A stretch of DNA of 64,000 nt, taken from NCBI RefSeq assembly GCF_000005505.3, contig NC_016134.3, forward strand, positions 3,968,001 through 4,032,000. The letters run 5' to 3'. The notes beneath the pieces were generated by a model. That model saw nothing but the letters and a program-made list of their open reading frames with translations, did not search any database and was not told the DNA's origin. The stretch's first letter is position 1; each line of letters begins with the position of its first letter. Both the position numbers and the translations under genes were made by a program. Origin of the DNA: Brachypodium distachyon (taxonomy: Eukaryota > Streptophyta > Magnoliopsida > Poales > Poaceae). This document shows positions 11,421-23,600 of the stretch, one piece after another.

Positions 11421-11973
11421 ATCCCCTTTCCTTGACTTGAATATAGATCAAATACAGTTAGTTATCTGATATTCCCGGTAAGATGTGAATTTTGGGTGGC
11501 CATGCTATACGTACGATGATTTTCGTTTGACGCCTATACGATGCTACGTGGATGCGAGCAATGTAGTTCAGATTCGGCCCAGATCCTTCTCTCTTTGCTT
11601 ACCCAAAATCGAAGTCTAGGACCAAACTGAACCGTCAAGCCCAAGACCAACCTTGCCCAAGTCCAATCTGCCAGCACCGTACGTCGCCGTCTTCTTCCTT
11701 GTGCGTTTGACCTGTCACTTGATTGCTGCCACTGCTGTTCGTACTTGTGGTTCTCCGCAGCACCGTGGAGCTTCGTCCTCCTTTTTGGTTGTTGCCGCAA
11801 CCATGTCGTCGCCACCTTTGGCCGCCGCCGCACCCACGCCGTCCTCATCTTTGGTGGCAGCGATCCCGTCTTTGTCTGGTTGGTTGACGGCTACCGCGCA
11901 TACATCACACATTGTACGACTATCAGACTTGAAACGTCGTTTGCGAAGCAATTCCGATTTCGGGTGGCTACTA
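11421..11973. other. Intergenic spacer, nothing identified
   Basis: Open frames exist on both strands in the GC-richer part (11,640-11,960), but they are mutually overlapping and compositionally simple. No gene is supported. Confidence 0.45.
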
Positions 11974-12087
11974 CCTCCTTCCGTCTCATGTTAAGTGTCA
12001 AAATATTATATGTATTTAGACGTTTTTTAGTTATAGGTATATCAATGTTTGAGAAAATTTGAGACACTTAATATAGGACGGAGGGAG
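11974..12087. mobile_element. Stowaway MITE upstream of CTP synthase (distal)
   Basis: Left end CCTCCTTCCGTCTCATGTTA and right end TAATATAGGACGGAGGGAG are inverted copies flanked by TA. It carries the AAGTGTCAAAATATTA and TTTGAGACACTTA motifs of this MITE family. Confidence 0.8.
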
Positions 12088-12144
12088 TACTAAAGAACAT
12101 TTAAGGATCATCATCGCCTATTTCACAATTTTAACAGAACTGTA

Positions 12145-12258
12145 CTCCTTCCGTCCCATATTAAGTGTCAAAATATTACGTGTATCTAAACGTATTTTAA
12201 TATATAGATACGTTCATATTTAGACAAATTTGAATCAGTTAATATTGAATGGAGGAAG
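12145..12258. mobile_element. Stowaway MITE upstream of CTP synthase (proximal)
   Basis: Left end CTCCTTCCGTCCCATATTAA and right end TTAATATTGAATGGAGGAAG, flanked by TA. It lies about 410 bp before the CTP synthase ATG and only 57 bp from the previous copy, so it may be part of the promoter. Confidence 0.8.
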
Positions 12259-12666
12259 TAACAAACCACATGCACTTCAGGTTCATTTAAAGAGCATAAG
12301 ACTATTATGATTTTAACCGAACCCATCATTTAAATTTGACAAGTTATGGTTAAATAACACAGGATTGTTCGAGCAGAGCAGCGCTCCCATTTTGTGAGGA
12401 GGATATTTCAGATCCAGATCACACAAAGGAATCTTCCTACAGAGAGCACAGCACACGTAGGCCTCGCCAGCACTGCACATTCAGTCAGCCTCACGAAGAA
12501 AGACACAGAAAGGCGCAACAGCAGCGAGACACTGCCAGTTGCCACCCAAAGGAAAGGGAATCGCTCGGCGTCTTCCCTTCTCCGCCTCCCCTCCCCTCGC
12601 CTCACTCACTCAGCCGAGCCCCACATTCCTCCCGCCGCGGCCGCGCTCTCTCCTTTGCGTCCGACC

Positions 12667-15600
12667 ATGGCCTCGCCGCCGGAGGAGGAGGAGACGCGGG
12701 CGCCGACCAAGTACGTGCTGATCACCGGCGGCGTCGTCAGCGGCCTCGGCAAGGGCGTCACCGCCAGCAGCGTCGGCGTCGTGCTCAAGTCCTGCGGCCT
12801 CCGCGTCACCTGCATCAAGATCGGTCCGCGGTTCCCCCCTCTTCCTCTCTCCCAACTCCCCCCCTCCATGTTCCGTTCTGGGTGTAGCCGGCGCCGTCGC
12901 GCGCGCGATTCAGGTTTGGGGGGTTCTTCTCTGCGATTAGCGCCTAGAAATTGGCGTCAGTGCGCAGGTCTCTCCTCGTCCACTAGTCAGACTTATCCCT
13001 TCGAGCTTCAAGCTTTCGATTTTGGGCATCTGTGTTCCCCAAAACCTTAGATAATCTCGTTCTTCGCCGTGTTCTTGGTCGAATGCATCGGTTGAAAGAT
13101 GCCACATTTGTGTGCCTTTCGTCGCGTAATAGATTGAGCTGTAGCCTTTCACATGATGATAACTTTATTCACTTCGTTAATCTGAGTGTCGCCGGTTTGT
13201 TGATTTCTGCTTTGCCATTGGCTCCTTTTGGCAGTTCCGTTTATTGATCAAGCCTCCAAGGTGGTGATCATCGATGCCTACTTGTCATGGTTGTTTGGTG
13301 TCGAAAAAGGATGCCATAATTCTTTTAGAATCGTTAGCTCATGAAGCCACATGGAGGAGGAATCGTCTAACTGATCTACTCCCTCCGTCCGGAAATAGGT
13401 GACGTGGATTTGTATAAATTTTCAGGACGGAGGGAGTAAAATTTTCCGAAGGCGTGTCATCTCACTAATACTACCTTGTTGTAACTTTTAGTTGTTTGAA
13501 AGGTAGCACCTTTTGGGGTTTAGGCCATCTCTTAGTCCAAATGAGGATGCCGTGTCGAATCATTATGGATAGCATGTGATGTTAGGTGATGTTTTATTAT
13601 AATCAAGATGGTGCATGCTAGATTTGATAGGATTTGCTACACTGTGGTTAATGTTGTCTGCTTCCAAGTGCACTTTTCTGATTTACTTGGGAAGGTTCTT
13701 GTGTGGATAAGGGCATGTTAATTATCCCCATTAATTTTACGATTTATGCTGTTTCAATGTGCAAAGTTCAGATAATCCAGAGGTGCCTCAGCTTGGACCT
13801 ATCACTGCTCACTAGTCTTAACATTGTCTTTTTTTGGAACCACCGCCCAAGGCGTTTATTCCATCAACTGCCTTGTTGCAGAATGCAGGAGATATGAGCG
13901 AATGTCTTAACATTGTCTGTTTCCTGGTTTTGTAGATCCATACTTAAACACTGATGCTGGTACTATGTCTCCCTTTGAGCATGGTGAGGTGTTTGTGCTT
14001 GATGATGGTGGAGAGGTATGGCCTCTTGGGTGTTTAAAGATAAACTGTAATGTTACACTATGCAGTCTTGGTGCTCTGTTATGCCTGATGCTTGAAATTT
14101 ATAGGTGGACTTGGATTTAGGGAATTATGAACGTTTCTTGGATGTTACTCTGACGAGAGAAAATAACATTACGACTGGAAAGATATATCAGGTTAGCATC
14201 CCTCTTGGAGAATGCTTTCTGGTTGTCACTTTAGCTTGTAAACATTCGATGCCTTTTTTCAGTCTGTCATTGAGAAGGAGAGAAAGGGTGACTATCTTGG
14301 AAAGACTGTCCAGGTAATTTCCTGTAGTTTTCATTGCTATGCTCATATATGCATGGAATTCCTATTATGGAACTCTTACAATTATAATTTTTTCAGGTTG
14401 TTCCTCATGTAACTGATGAAATAAAACACTGGATACAATCAGTGTCCTCTGTTCCTGTGGATGGGCAGACTTGTCCAGCTGATGTTTGTGTTATTGAATT
14501 GGGAGGCACTGTCGGTAGGGTTTCTTGACATCTTATGGTATGATACTTTGGTTATTACTATTATAGAAGATAATTGATTTTGTTCATGTTTCAGGTGATA
14601 TTGAATCAATGCCATTCATTGAAGCTCTACGCCAGTTGTCATTTTCTCTTGGTACAGTTGGATTTTCTGGTTGCAATTTCTGTTCCCATATCCATGGTTG
14701 CTGAGAAATGTGTCAGTTTTCTTTTCTAGGCATCTGCCTTCTGTGTCTTTCGTATCATTCCACATTTGTATCTCTTCTCTATTAATTCTCTGGCAATAAT
14801 TGAACCATAGATGATATACAGTAATTTGGTCTGCATAGGAACGTGCTGATAACATGGTGGGAAGAACCCCCTGCATGTGGGGCTGCCAACCAGCCAACCA
14901 GGGCTCGAACCCTGGTTCTCACAAAATAAAGGCCCTTCGCTGAGATTGTTGCCCACACGTGTCTGGTCGCCAATTGTGCCACCACATTGGGTAGACCCAG
15001 CATCCAGGGCCTTTTCTCGACCTAAAAAGCAATGCCTTCAGGTTTCTTCCCCTAAGACTCGAGTTTTAGTCATTTGGTCTGCACCGCCTTCCTCTTTTGT
15101 GCTGAAGGGGACATTCACAGTCATGTGGGGCTGGACTTATGGCCAGCAAAGGGTAGGATTAGTTTGTTTCCTTTTCCGGTACTATAGGTCTCTAGAGGAT
15201 TGAAGATAACTAAAGTAAAGTAGAGTTTGAATTAGGAAATATTAGATTAAGGAATTTGCATTAGGAACAAAATGAGTATTGGGATTCTACCCCTGATTGT
15301 AATTTGATTTAATAATAAAGGGCATGCAAGCAGCCATCTCTATTTCCCAGTCTATTATTTTACTACGCAGCCTATCATGCCTCGTGTGCCTCATGGCTCT
15401 TGACCAGTTGATCAAGGTCATCACGGCGGCGCGAAGAATCACAGCAATCACAGCTACACCTCTGGTCTAACTCAGGCCATATTATTCACATGCTATCATC
15501 GATATTGTATCAAGTTTAGTCAACATATCAGTTCCTTTTATTAAATGGAGTTTGTGCTTGTTGGTGGTCATACTTGTACATGATGCTCATCGTTCTTATA

Positions 15601-18600
15601 TATTTCTAGGTAAGGACAATTTCTGCCTCATACATGTGAGCCTTGTTCCAGTATTGGGTGTAGTTGGTGAGCAAGTAAAGAATTCTCCCTTTCTTCAATG
15701 ATGAATTCTGCTAATAACCTTGCTTTGACTTTGGATTTTTGTACATCCACCTGTGTCAGGGCAGATAATCACAAACATTGAACCCTGCCATTCTTATTTC
15801 CTTTTTGTAGAAAACAAAGCCAACACAACACAGTGTACGAGAATTAAGGGCCTTGGGTCTGACTCCTGATCTTCTAGCATGCCGATCAGCACAGGTAATG
15901 TGAAGAATAATAATAGATGCTTTATGATATGTCTTCCCTTGCGTTGACTCTCACTGATAATTTTGCCAAGGTCATTCTCTAAGATAAAGATGCTTTCCTA
16001 TTTCAAGACACTGGTCATAGCATGTTTGATGTTGAATGTGCACATTCTTTTTTCTTTCATAATAAGTCCTTTTCCAGCATCCATTCTAATCTGTCTTGGC
16101 TTATCCCATATACCTCATGACTTCTATGTTTTTAGTGATGTAGTTCTTTGCAAAAAAAAAATTCGTCTGTGGTGGATTTACTTGTTACCTGCAATCTGAG
16201 CTATGTGTACGTGAACTTTCAGCCATTAATAGGATCCGTAAAGGAGAAGCTCTCACAATTTTGTCATGTACCGGTATGCTTTCATGATAATAAATTGTAA
16301 AAATAATAATCCATTTATTCACATTATATTTCATTTTACATTCACTCTTGTTTCTTGTAGGTTGAGAATATACTTAACATCCACGATGTTCCAAACATAT
16401 GGCATGTTCCCCTTATTCTCAGAGTGAGTTTAAGTCTTTAGCTAAAAGCATAGCCTTTGCTGTTGAATTTGTATGAATTGCATTTAGTCATTGATGTGGT
16501 ACAAGATTTTGACATGTGCTGTTTTCCAGAACCAAAAGGCTCATGAGGCTATAATTAAACAACTAAACCTTGCCAGGTGAGTTATATGGTTATTGAAAAT
16601 CAATGCTTATGAATGTTTGGGGAAAATATGCTTTAGTTTGCACAGATGAAGTTTTATAATTATCTGATTACTCATACATTTGAGAAAAGTGTGCTGTGAT
16701 ATTTCATTGTGATTATTGTACACTTTGTATTTCTGGATATATTTGATGCCCTTTTAGTTAATTTAAAAAATGGCTTTGTTCATTCATGATTGATGTGCAA
16801 TTTGCGAGTTGACATGAGGACGTCAACAGTTTTTTTTTTCCTTTTGTGGCATTACCACTTTCATACATGACACAATGATTATCTTAAAGCAATTATGTTT
16901 TTGTTTTATAGGTCTGCGGGACCCCCTGAATTACTAGATTGGACGCAGATGGCTGAATCTTATGATAATCTCAGCAACTCTGTTAGTATTATATACAGCT
17001 CCTGACTCTTGATTTATTCATTGGTGCTGAGTAAATTTGAATCAATATCGATGGCATGCAGGTTAAAATTGCTTTGGTTGGGAAGTACACGAATCTGACA
17101 GATTCTTACTTATCAGTGGTGAAGGTAGGCCAAGCATCAATTTCTAAGTATACAAAAGAGTCTTCTAGTTACATACATGACTTCTCATACTTCTTGTGCT
17201 ATTCAATTAAGTTTGCCAATGGTTAATAGTTCAGCAACTAGGATTTGTGCTTGTGCTTACTGCGTAGTAATTAGGCAGTCAGAGTTTTCTCCATTGGTGC
17301 GTACTGTAAAAATATTCAACTCCTGGTAGTTACACACTTTGGCAACTGAGGTTTTTGAACTTTCACATTCAAATTTCTGTGCAGTACCAATGATAATTGG
17401 AATTATTTATTATGTATGTAAACATTCTTTAGATTAATGTATGCATGTCTCATTTTGTTCCAGGCACTCCTACATGCCAGTGTTGCGTGTTCACTGAAAC
17501 CTTCTATTCAATGGGTTGCAGCTTCAGATCTTGAAGATGCAACTGCAGCGACTGTAAGCCGCTGCCCACTAACAATTTTTTGTTCTTAAGATCGGTTAGG
17601 TGCAGTAATCATTGTAGCACCTGTCAATCTGTTGTAAGTTTGGAACTTAAGATGCGAGTGAAAAGTAGACATTGGCCATTGAGGTGTTGGTGCCCATGTA
17701 AACATGACACAGAGTTCACACAAGTTTGGGTGCAAGGGAACTAGGGAAGTCACCCTACTTCTGCCTGTGTGCTACGTGGTTCTGGTCGTAGGCGATCTTT
17801 GTCCATGAGTGCATCAGAGGCTGAGAGGACACCAGTTTATGTTTTCTTGTTGTGATCAAGAGAATCTGGGTTACATGATCTGATTACATTATTCATGGGG
17901 TGAGTAAGGCATGCATAGAAACTTCCACTAGGGAGATGGTCTGCAGTGTCCCATGGGACCTACTTAGCAGTTGGCCATGGTTGTGTTGGTTTTCTGTTGG
18001 GCTGTATGGGTGAACCTCGGAGGTTTACTCCTGCTTCCGGAGGTGTTGACACCTTATCTCGTCTGGAAGTCTTTCAGGAGTAAGTAAAGCCTCCACTTAT
18101 CTTCCTTCCAGAGGGAATGTGAGCCAGGAGGTTGGCCCTTCCCTTCATGTGAAAGGAAGAACCTCAGAGGGTTCGGTCAATGTTGAAGCGATTGGCATGG
18201 GGATTATTAGTTGTTCCCTCCAATTCAACCAGTGATCTGCTTTAATTTGGTGCCGAGAAGCATCTCAGTGCTATAGACATTATTGTGTCCGTACTAAGCA
18301 ACTAGCCGGAACCCGGAAGTGCTTGCCTTACAAGTTATTCTATTTGCAGTTACAACATTTGTACTGCGTCAATATGAGTAGTCGATGTAGCAATTTTGTG
18401 ATGTTTGTCCCTGCCCTTTGTGTTGTTTGTGTAAGCTTGGTTCTTCATCGTGACATCATTTTTGTACAGGCACCTGATGCACATTCTAAAGCCTGGGAAA
18501 CTCTTAAGGTACGTATCTCTGGCAGTCTTATTTTCCTGTTATGGTTATGTAATCCGAGTCTTCTAAAGTCGATTAAAAATACATATAAATGCTCAAAATT

Positions 18601-20005
18601 TCAGGGTTCCTCATGCATTTTGATACCTGGAGGTTTTGGGGACCGTGGAATATCTGGGATGATATTGGCTGCAAAATATGCTCGTGAGAATAAAGTTCCA
18701 TACCTTGGCATTTGCTTGGGAATGCAGATATCGGTGATTGAGATGTCCAGACATGTGAGTATGCTCCCTTCTGTTACTCAATGATAAACCTATCTTTATG
18801 AACTCAGTGTTTTGAGATGCTGTTGTAGGTTTTGGGCCTAGGAGATGCAGACAGTGAAGAGTTCAACACGGACACACCAGATCGAGTTGTCATGTACATG
18901 CCTGAGGTACTTCTGTATGCAGTTATGTACTCATGTGCAAAACAAGGACATTCGATCTAATGCAAGCTTTGATAATTAACTGGCCAGGTTTCGAAAACAC
19001 ATATGGGAAACACCATGAGGTTGGGTTGCCGGAGGACATTCTTTCGCAAAGAAGATTGTCTTACATCAAAATTGTAAGGATTTAACACTTAACATATGCT
19101 GTTTGGAGATACGAGTTCTTTGTTTGGACCATTGATCCCTGGTCTCTGCCACCACCATGAAACTCACTCTCTTCGACTGCTTGCTTTTAGGAGCTTTTCT
19201 TAAACACTCACTTGAAATTTTCTTATTTTCACCACAGCACTTTTCCTGTTGAAATATGTTGCACATCTGTGTTGACCATCTTTCGCACCTTATCACAATT
19301 GTTATTGCACCTTCTAACCTGGACATAAATGTAAATGTCAGATATGGAAGTCCTCCACATGTCGATGAGCGTCATCGTCACAGATATGAGGTTAGCCATG
19401 AATTGAAGCTACTAATCTGCCCTGTTATCCATTATACCATTATCACCTTATGCCAGGGAGTGATTATTCTTTCTCTTCCTGTTTAAAATAGGTCAATCCT
19501 GCCTTTGTTCCTGAGCTTGAAAATGCAGGCCTTCAGTTTGTTGGTTGTGATGAGAGTGGAAATAGAATGGAGGTACCAAGCAAATATTCTATTTCATATT
19601 TCTCTCGTTTCCCTTTGTTTAACCATGAACTTCTCGCTTTCACCTACGATCAGATTGTTGAGCTACAAGACCACCCATTTTACATAGGTGTTCAATTCCA
19701 TCCAGAATTCAAGTCAAGGCCTCGAAGACCTTCGCCTCCATTTACAGGTATGATTTTTTTGTTATGCTTATCAACTACTGAAGTTACAAATGTTTAGCTT
19801 CGAAATGTTCTGAGAAAATTGTGTCTATAATTTTTGTGGACTGTGCTCCTATGAATGCAGTACCATGATCCTCCTCTGTTCTGGTCTTATCGCTATGATA
19901 AAACTGCTATATTTGCTGTGCAACACAGGTCTAATGTTGGCAGCAACTGAACGCATGAGAACACATACAAATATCCCCAATGGTGGTGCTGGAGCTTCAG
20001 AGTAA
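12667..20005 (+). CDS. CTPS: CTP synthase (glutamine-hydrolysing), 578 aa, 22 coding exons
   Basis: Makes CTP from UTP, ATP and glutamine, the last step of cytosolic pyrimidine nucleotide synthesis. Coding exons: 12667-12823, 13936-14015, 14105-14191, 14263-14313, 14397-14514, 14595-14651, 15610-15674, 15811-15894, 16223-16273, 16361-16423, 16530-16576, 16912-16981, 17062-17124, 17464-17553, 18470-18508, 18605-18754, 18829-18906, 18988-19073, 19342-19390, 19492-19572, 19654-19747, 19929-20005. All junctions are GT-AG and the sum (1737 nt) stays in frame. The synthetase domain starts with [18 protein letters not shown] (residues 15-32, nucleotide-binding loop) and includes [20 protein letters not shown] and [20 protein letters not shown]. 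The C-terminal class I glutaminase has GICLGMQ with nucleophile Cys411, and FHPEF with His538 and Glu540. A 14-residue acidic N-terminal extension precedes the family's usual start. The length is normal for plant enzymes. Leader sequence from about 12,360 is compatible with this ATG; the 3' UTR may contain one intron (20,023-20,117). Confidence 0.95.
13379..13436. mobile_element. Very short Stowaway derivative in CTPS intron 1
   Basis: Only 58 bp, with perfect CTCCCTCCGTCC and GGACGGAGGGAG ends flanked by TA. The left half matches the AAATAGGTGACGTGGATTTG type also seen at 8199-8280; the right interior half is missing. Confidence 0.75.
14836..15071 (-). mobile_element. SINE-like insertion in CTPS intron 6
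   Basis: A 12-bp direct repeat, ATTTGGTCTGCA, lies at 14,824-14,835 and again at 15,072-15,083, as expected for a target-site duplication. On the minus strand the insert has an A-box-like TGGCACAATTGG (near 14,970) and a B-box GGTTCGAGCCC (near 14,900), the RNA polymerase III promoter elements of tRNA-derived SINEs. There is no coding sequence. The sequence before the A box is longer than in typical SINEs, so the boundaries or subclass remain uncertain. Confidence 0.55.
17554..18469 (+). other. Large CTPS intron 14 (916 bp), content unidentified
   Basis: The third-longest coding intron of the gene. Its centre (17,640-18,240) is GC-richer than the other introns and contains repeated GGAGGT/CCTC motifs around 18,015-18,130, unlike the AT-rich neighbours. 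This suggests an old insertion, but I could not define ends or a target duplication. Confidence 0.35.
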
Positions 20006-20613
20006 TGTCATTTACCATCAGGTACTGGGCTATGAAGCGTGGTTGTCCATGAACTATTTTTGCAGTGTACCTATGCACATTCATTTAAGAGTGGAACTAT
20101 TGTGTTATTTGCTCCAGGCAGAGGCGTGGAGTTCAAGCAAGCATCGGCTTGTTGAAGCTATTTGGGTCACATATAGTCATGTAGCTGAAATGTACCTAAG
20201 CTGAGAGAGATGTTTTCTTAAGAGAGTCTGATCATCATACATCTTACCCGCTCTAAGCTTCGATATTTGGTTGGCTGCTCTGAACTTAGCTTTCTGATCT
20301 TTTAGCTGAACCTAACATGCCAAACACCTGTTGATTTCTTGTATATCCAAAGTTATTTGACATGCCCCCATTCTGTTACCATGTTATGCTGCAGCACGAA
20401 ACTGTGGTGAAAGAATGATGCATGTTGGGAAATATATTTAGAACATAACTTTGGATCAATTTACATCAGTGGGGCACATAATGCACTAGGGTAAACATTT
20501 GTCCATGAAACCTATACATAGATGAAGTGGTAACTGAATCTATACTGCACTGCGTAAAACATCACATATACTACTTACACAACCCAAAAGGCATTGCAGA
20601 GTATGGCTGCTTG

Positions 20614-23600
20614 CTAAAAGTTTCCATACCCTGGTCCTTGAAATGCACGGGTGCTAGGCTCTGGTTCGGGGATACCATTGTCGCTTGACGATGGTTCGGC
20701 AACAGGGTTTGGCAGATCCTCAGAGTAATGTAGCTCAGGCATGTTTCCTTGGAAATAAGGAGGAAATTGTTGCGGCAGGAGGTTGTGTTGAGCAGAAGTT
20801 GACGTCTCGAACGCGATGCCATTGAAGGGAGCTTGCATCTGGCCATGGTTGTTCACTTGACCTGATCCTTCAAAAGGTGAGTCATCTGTCAGGTTGGTAT
20901 CCCTGAACGGCGATGGTTCAGGGATACCATCGTTTCTCCATGATGATGGTTCAGCAACAGGGTTTGGCAGATCCTCAGAGCAGCGTAGCTCAGGCATGTT
21001 TCCTTGGAAATAAGGAGGCAATTGGTGTGGCATAAGGTTGTGTTGAGCAGAAGTTGACGCCTCCAAGGCGATGCCGCCAAAGGGAGCTTGCATCTGGCCA
21101 TGGTTGTTCACTTGACCTGATCCTCAAAAGGTGAGTCATCTGTCAGGTTGGTTTAGTTTTTTTTTTTATTTGCATTTTGTATGTTTAGAATTTAATTGCT
21201 CACCTTGGAAGCAGCAGCCCGGTGTACCGTAATCCCACTGCGAAACGAGCACACATATATAAGCTGTTGATGTACTGATTTGTACTCTGACATAGCACTT
21301 CGATTCAAGGGACCATTCAGTTGCTTTCAGATCTGTGTACCACCCATTGAATGGGTGATGCATGGAAGCACTGGTCTTGACTCAGTCAGTCTAGATATCC
21401 TGATACCAATGTAAGCTGAAAGAGTCAAAAATTTGCAACTTTAACTCACCACATTTGTTCTGTAAGTCGAATTAATTGGTCCCAGATCTTGCTGCCAATA
21501 AGGCGCCACTGAGGTTGAGGGTTGGTGACAAAGTGATGGAATCCCTTCACCTGAAAAGGTCAAACATGAATATAGCAAAGTCAATATGTGAAATTACAAG
21601 GCTGGACATGCAGAAAACATAGAGGGGGCAAGAACCAACAACTACCTTGGCAATAATGTGCGCCAACAGTGTTCTGATAATCATGAATAGATGAACTGGA
21701 GCTGAAGTTTGGATTCTGATAGAATGAGTTGCTAGCATGGTTGTTCCTATCATCGCACTGGCTTTTGCTTGCTGTGGTTCATTGAAACAGCAGAGTCAGG
21801 ATAAAAAAAAACAGTATGTATCCAGCTTTTTTTTTGCGATGGGTATCTAGCTAACCTTGAAGTGCTGCATCTGGTGCAAGAATGGATGCACCAGCAGAAG
21901 AATTTGTGCTAGAAGTTACTGGTACAGGAAGATCGCCAATCATCTTGTAGTTAAACGGGAGGCTGTCCAATTTATCACACACACGCTCTTTCAACTCATT
22001 GGCTAGAGCCTGCGACAAGAAAAATCATATTTTTAACTTATCTTACCATCGAATATCAGATTTGAAGTACAAAACATACCTTACTATCTGAATCAAAATT
22101 GTTCTGTGTGATATAATCACCAGCAAACTCTGCTCCGATGAGATCATACACGCAGTTGAAGAAGATCACCACGTTTCCCTCATTGTGATATGCTTTGAGC
22201 TCATGCCTGTCTTTGAGACAGCACTCCCTGGCATGCTTAACCATTTTCTCCCAAGGGCTGTGTGGCTTGTTTATCAGGAGAACCTGTGTATCAAGAAACC
22301 GCAGCGACATTAAGTCAACATGATAAAACAATAAAACATTTGCAGAAGAAGATAGATTTTTTTCAGGGTAAGTTTTCCTCTTTTACTTCTTTGCGTAGAT
22401 AGTTTGCGTCCTTATTCAAAGTCTTCAAGAAGTCCTCCACAGTGAAGATATGCTTGTTCTTAAGCCTCTTGTGGTAAGTTCCACCGTTGGCAATTTCTTC
22501 CAGACGATACACTTCATCACTCAATTTCGGAGGGTGCCTCTTCTCATTTGCTGAAGCAAACAAAGGTTTTAAAAAGAAAAAGAAAACAGAACCAGGAGTC
22601 CAATAGCAACAAAGAACAGACTATGCAAGAAACCTGACAGATCACAGAATTCCTATCTGTACCTGCATTCCTACGATCCAGCACAGGGACGGACTTCATG
22701 ATAGCTTCATGAACTCGCACATTGGTCTTTTCGCTCACGCATATTCTTGCTGCGACAACAAACTTCCTACTGGGAGTCCTGCATGATCCTTCTTTGAAAC
22801 GGATATTCTTTAAGAAGGCCTCACCATTGTTCAACCGTAGACGGTAATTACCCACCAACACAGACCCTTGCCCATCCCGGCCTTGCGCTATGTAGCTATT
22901 GAACTCTTCTTCAGTCCATCTCTCCTTGCCATCGTCGGGAAAGTCGCCTCGGAGAACCAAGATCTCAATTTTCGCCTTTGAAAGAGGGCCGCCTGTGATC
23001 ATGTTGTCACCTTCAAACATGCCAATCCTGATAGGCTGATCGCCTTCAGCTGTTATGTTCTTCTCTGTGTAAATAGGGGTCTTCAGGTCATTCCGGAAAC
23101 GCAGGTGGATGTTTGCATTCCATCCACTGGCAGTGGTACAGTCCAGGCCCGGCTCGTTTCTGAACATAAACATGCATGGCATTGAGATAAAGTCAAGAAT
23201 GCAGTGTTATTCAGTTGGCATTTTCCGAATTTAGCGGAGAATTTGACAAGCCAGTAACTGATAATTCAGATTTCAGGATGAGACCAAAATTAAAGGAAGA
23301 AACTATGGCCCCAGGTGTGCAACTACAGATCCCTTACCTTTGGTCTTGATCAGCATGGTGATTGGAGCGCGAGCATGACAATTTCTTCTGCCATTTTCAC
23401 ACGATAAATACACTGTGAGAAACAAATACTACCAAATACCCGTGAGCATGTAAAGAAGTTGTTTTAGAAGAAAATATGAATCTGACCACTTCATGGCTAA
23501 TACCCTCCATCTGATACTGTAAACTGTCCAGCTTGCTAACACCAAACAAAGCAGACAGTACCAAAAGAAGCAGATGTGAGCCTTTTACTTTTTACCTTTC

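Noticed and set aside
14870..14920. A genuine tRNA gene at the GGTTCGAGCCC motif
   Set aside because: No acceptor stem or cloverleaf spacing could be drawn; the A and B boxes are too far apart for a tRNA.
20660..21154. CRISPR-like or satellite array
   Set aside because: Only two copies, in frame within an exon, with coding conservation.
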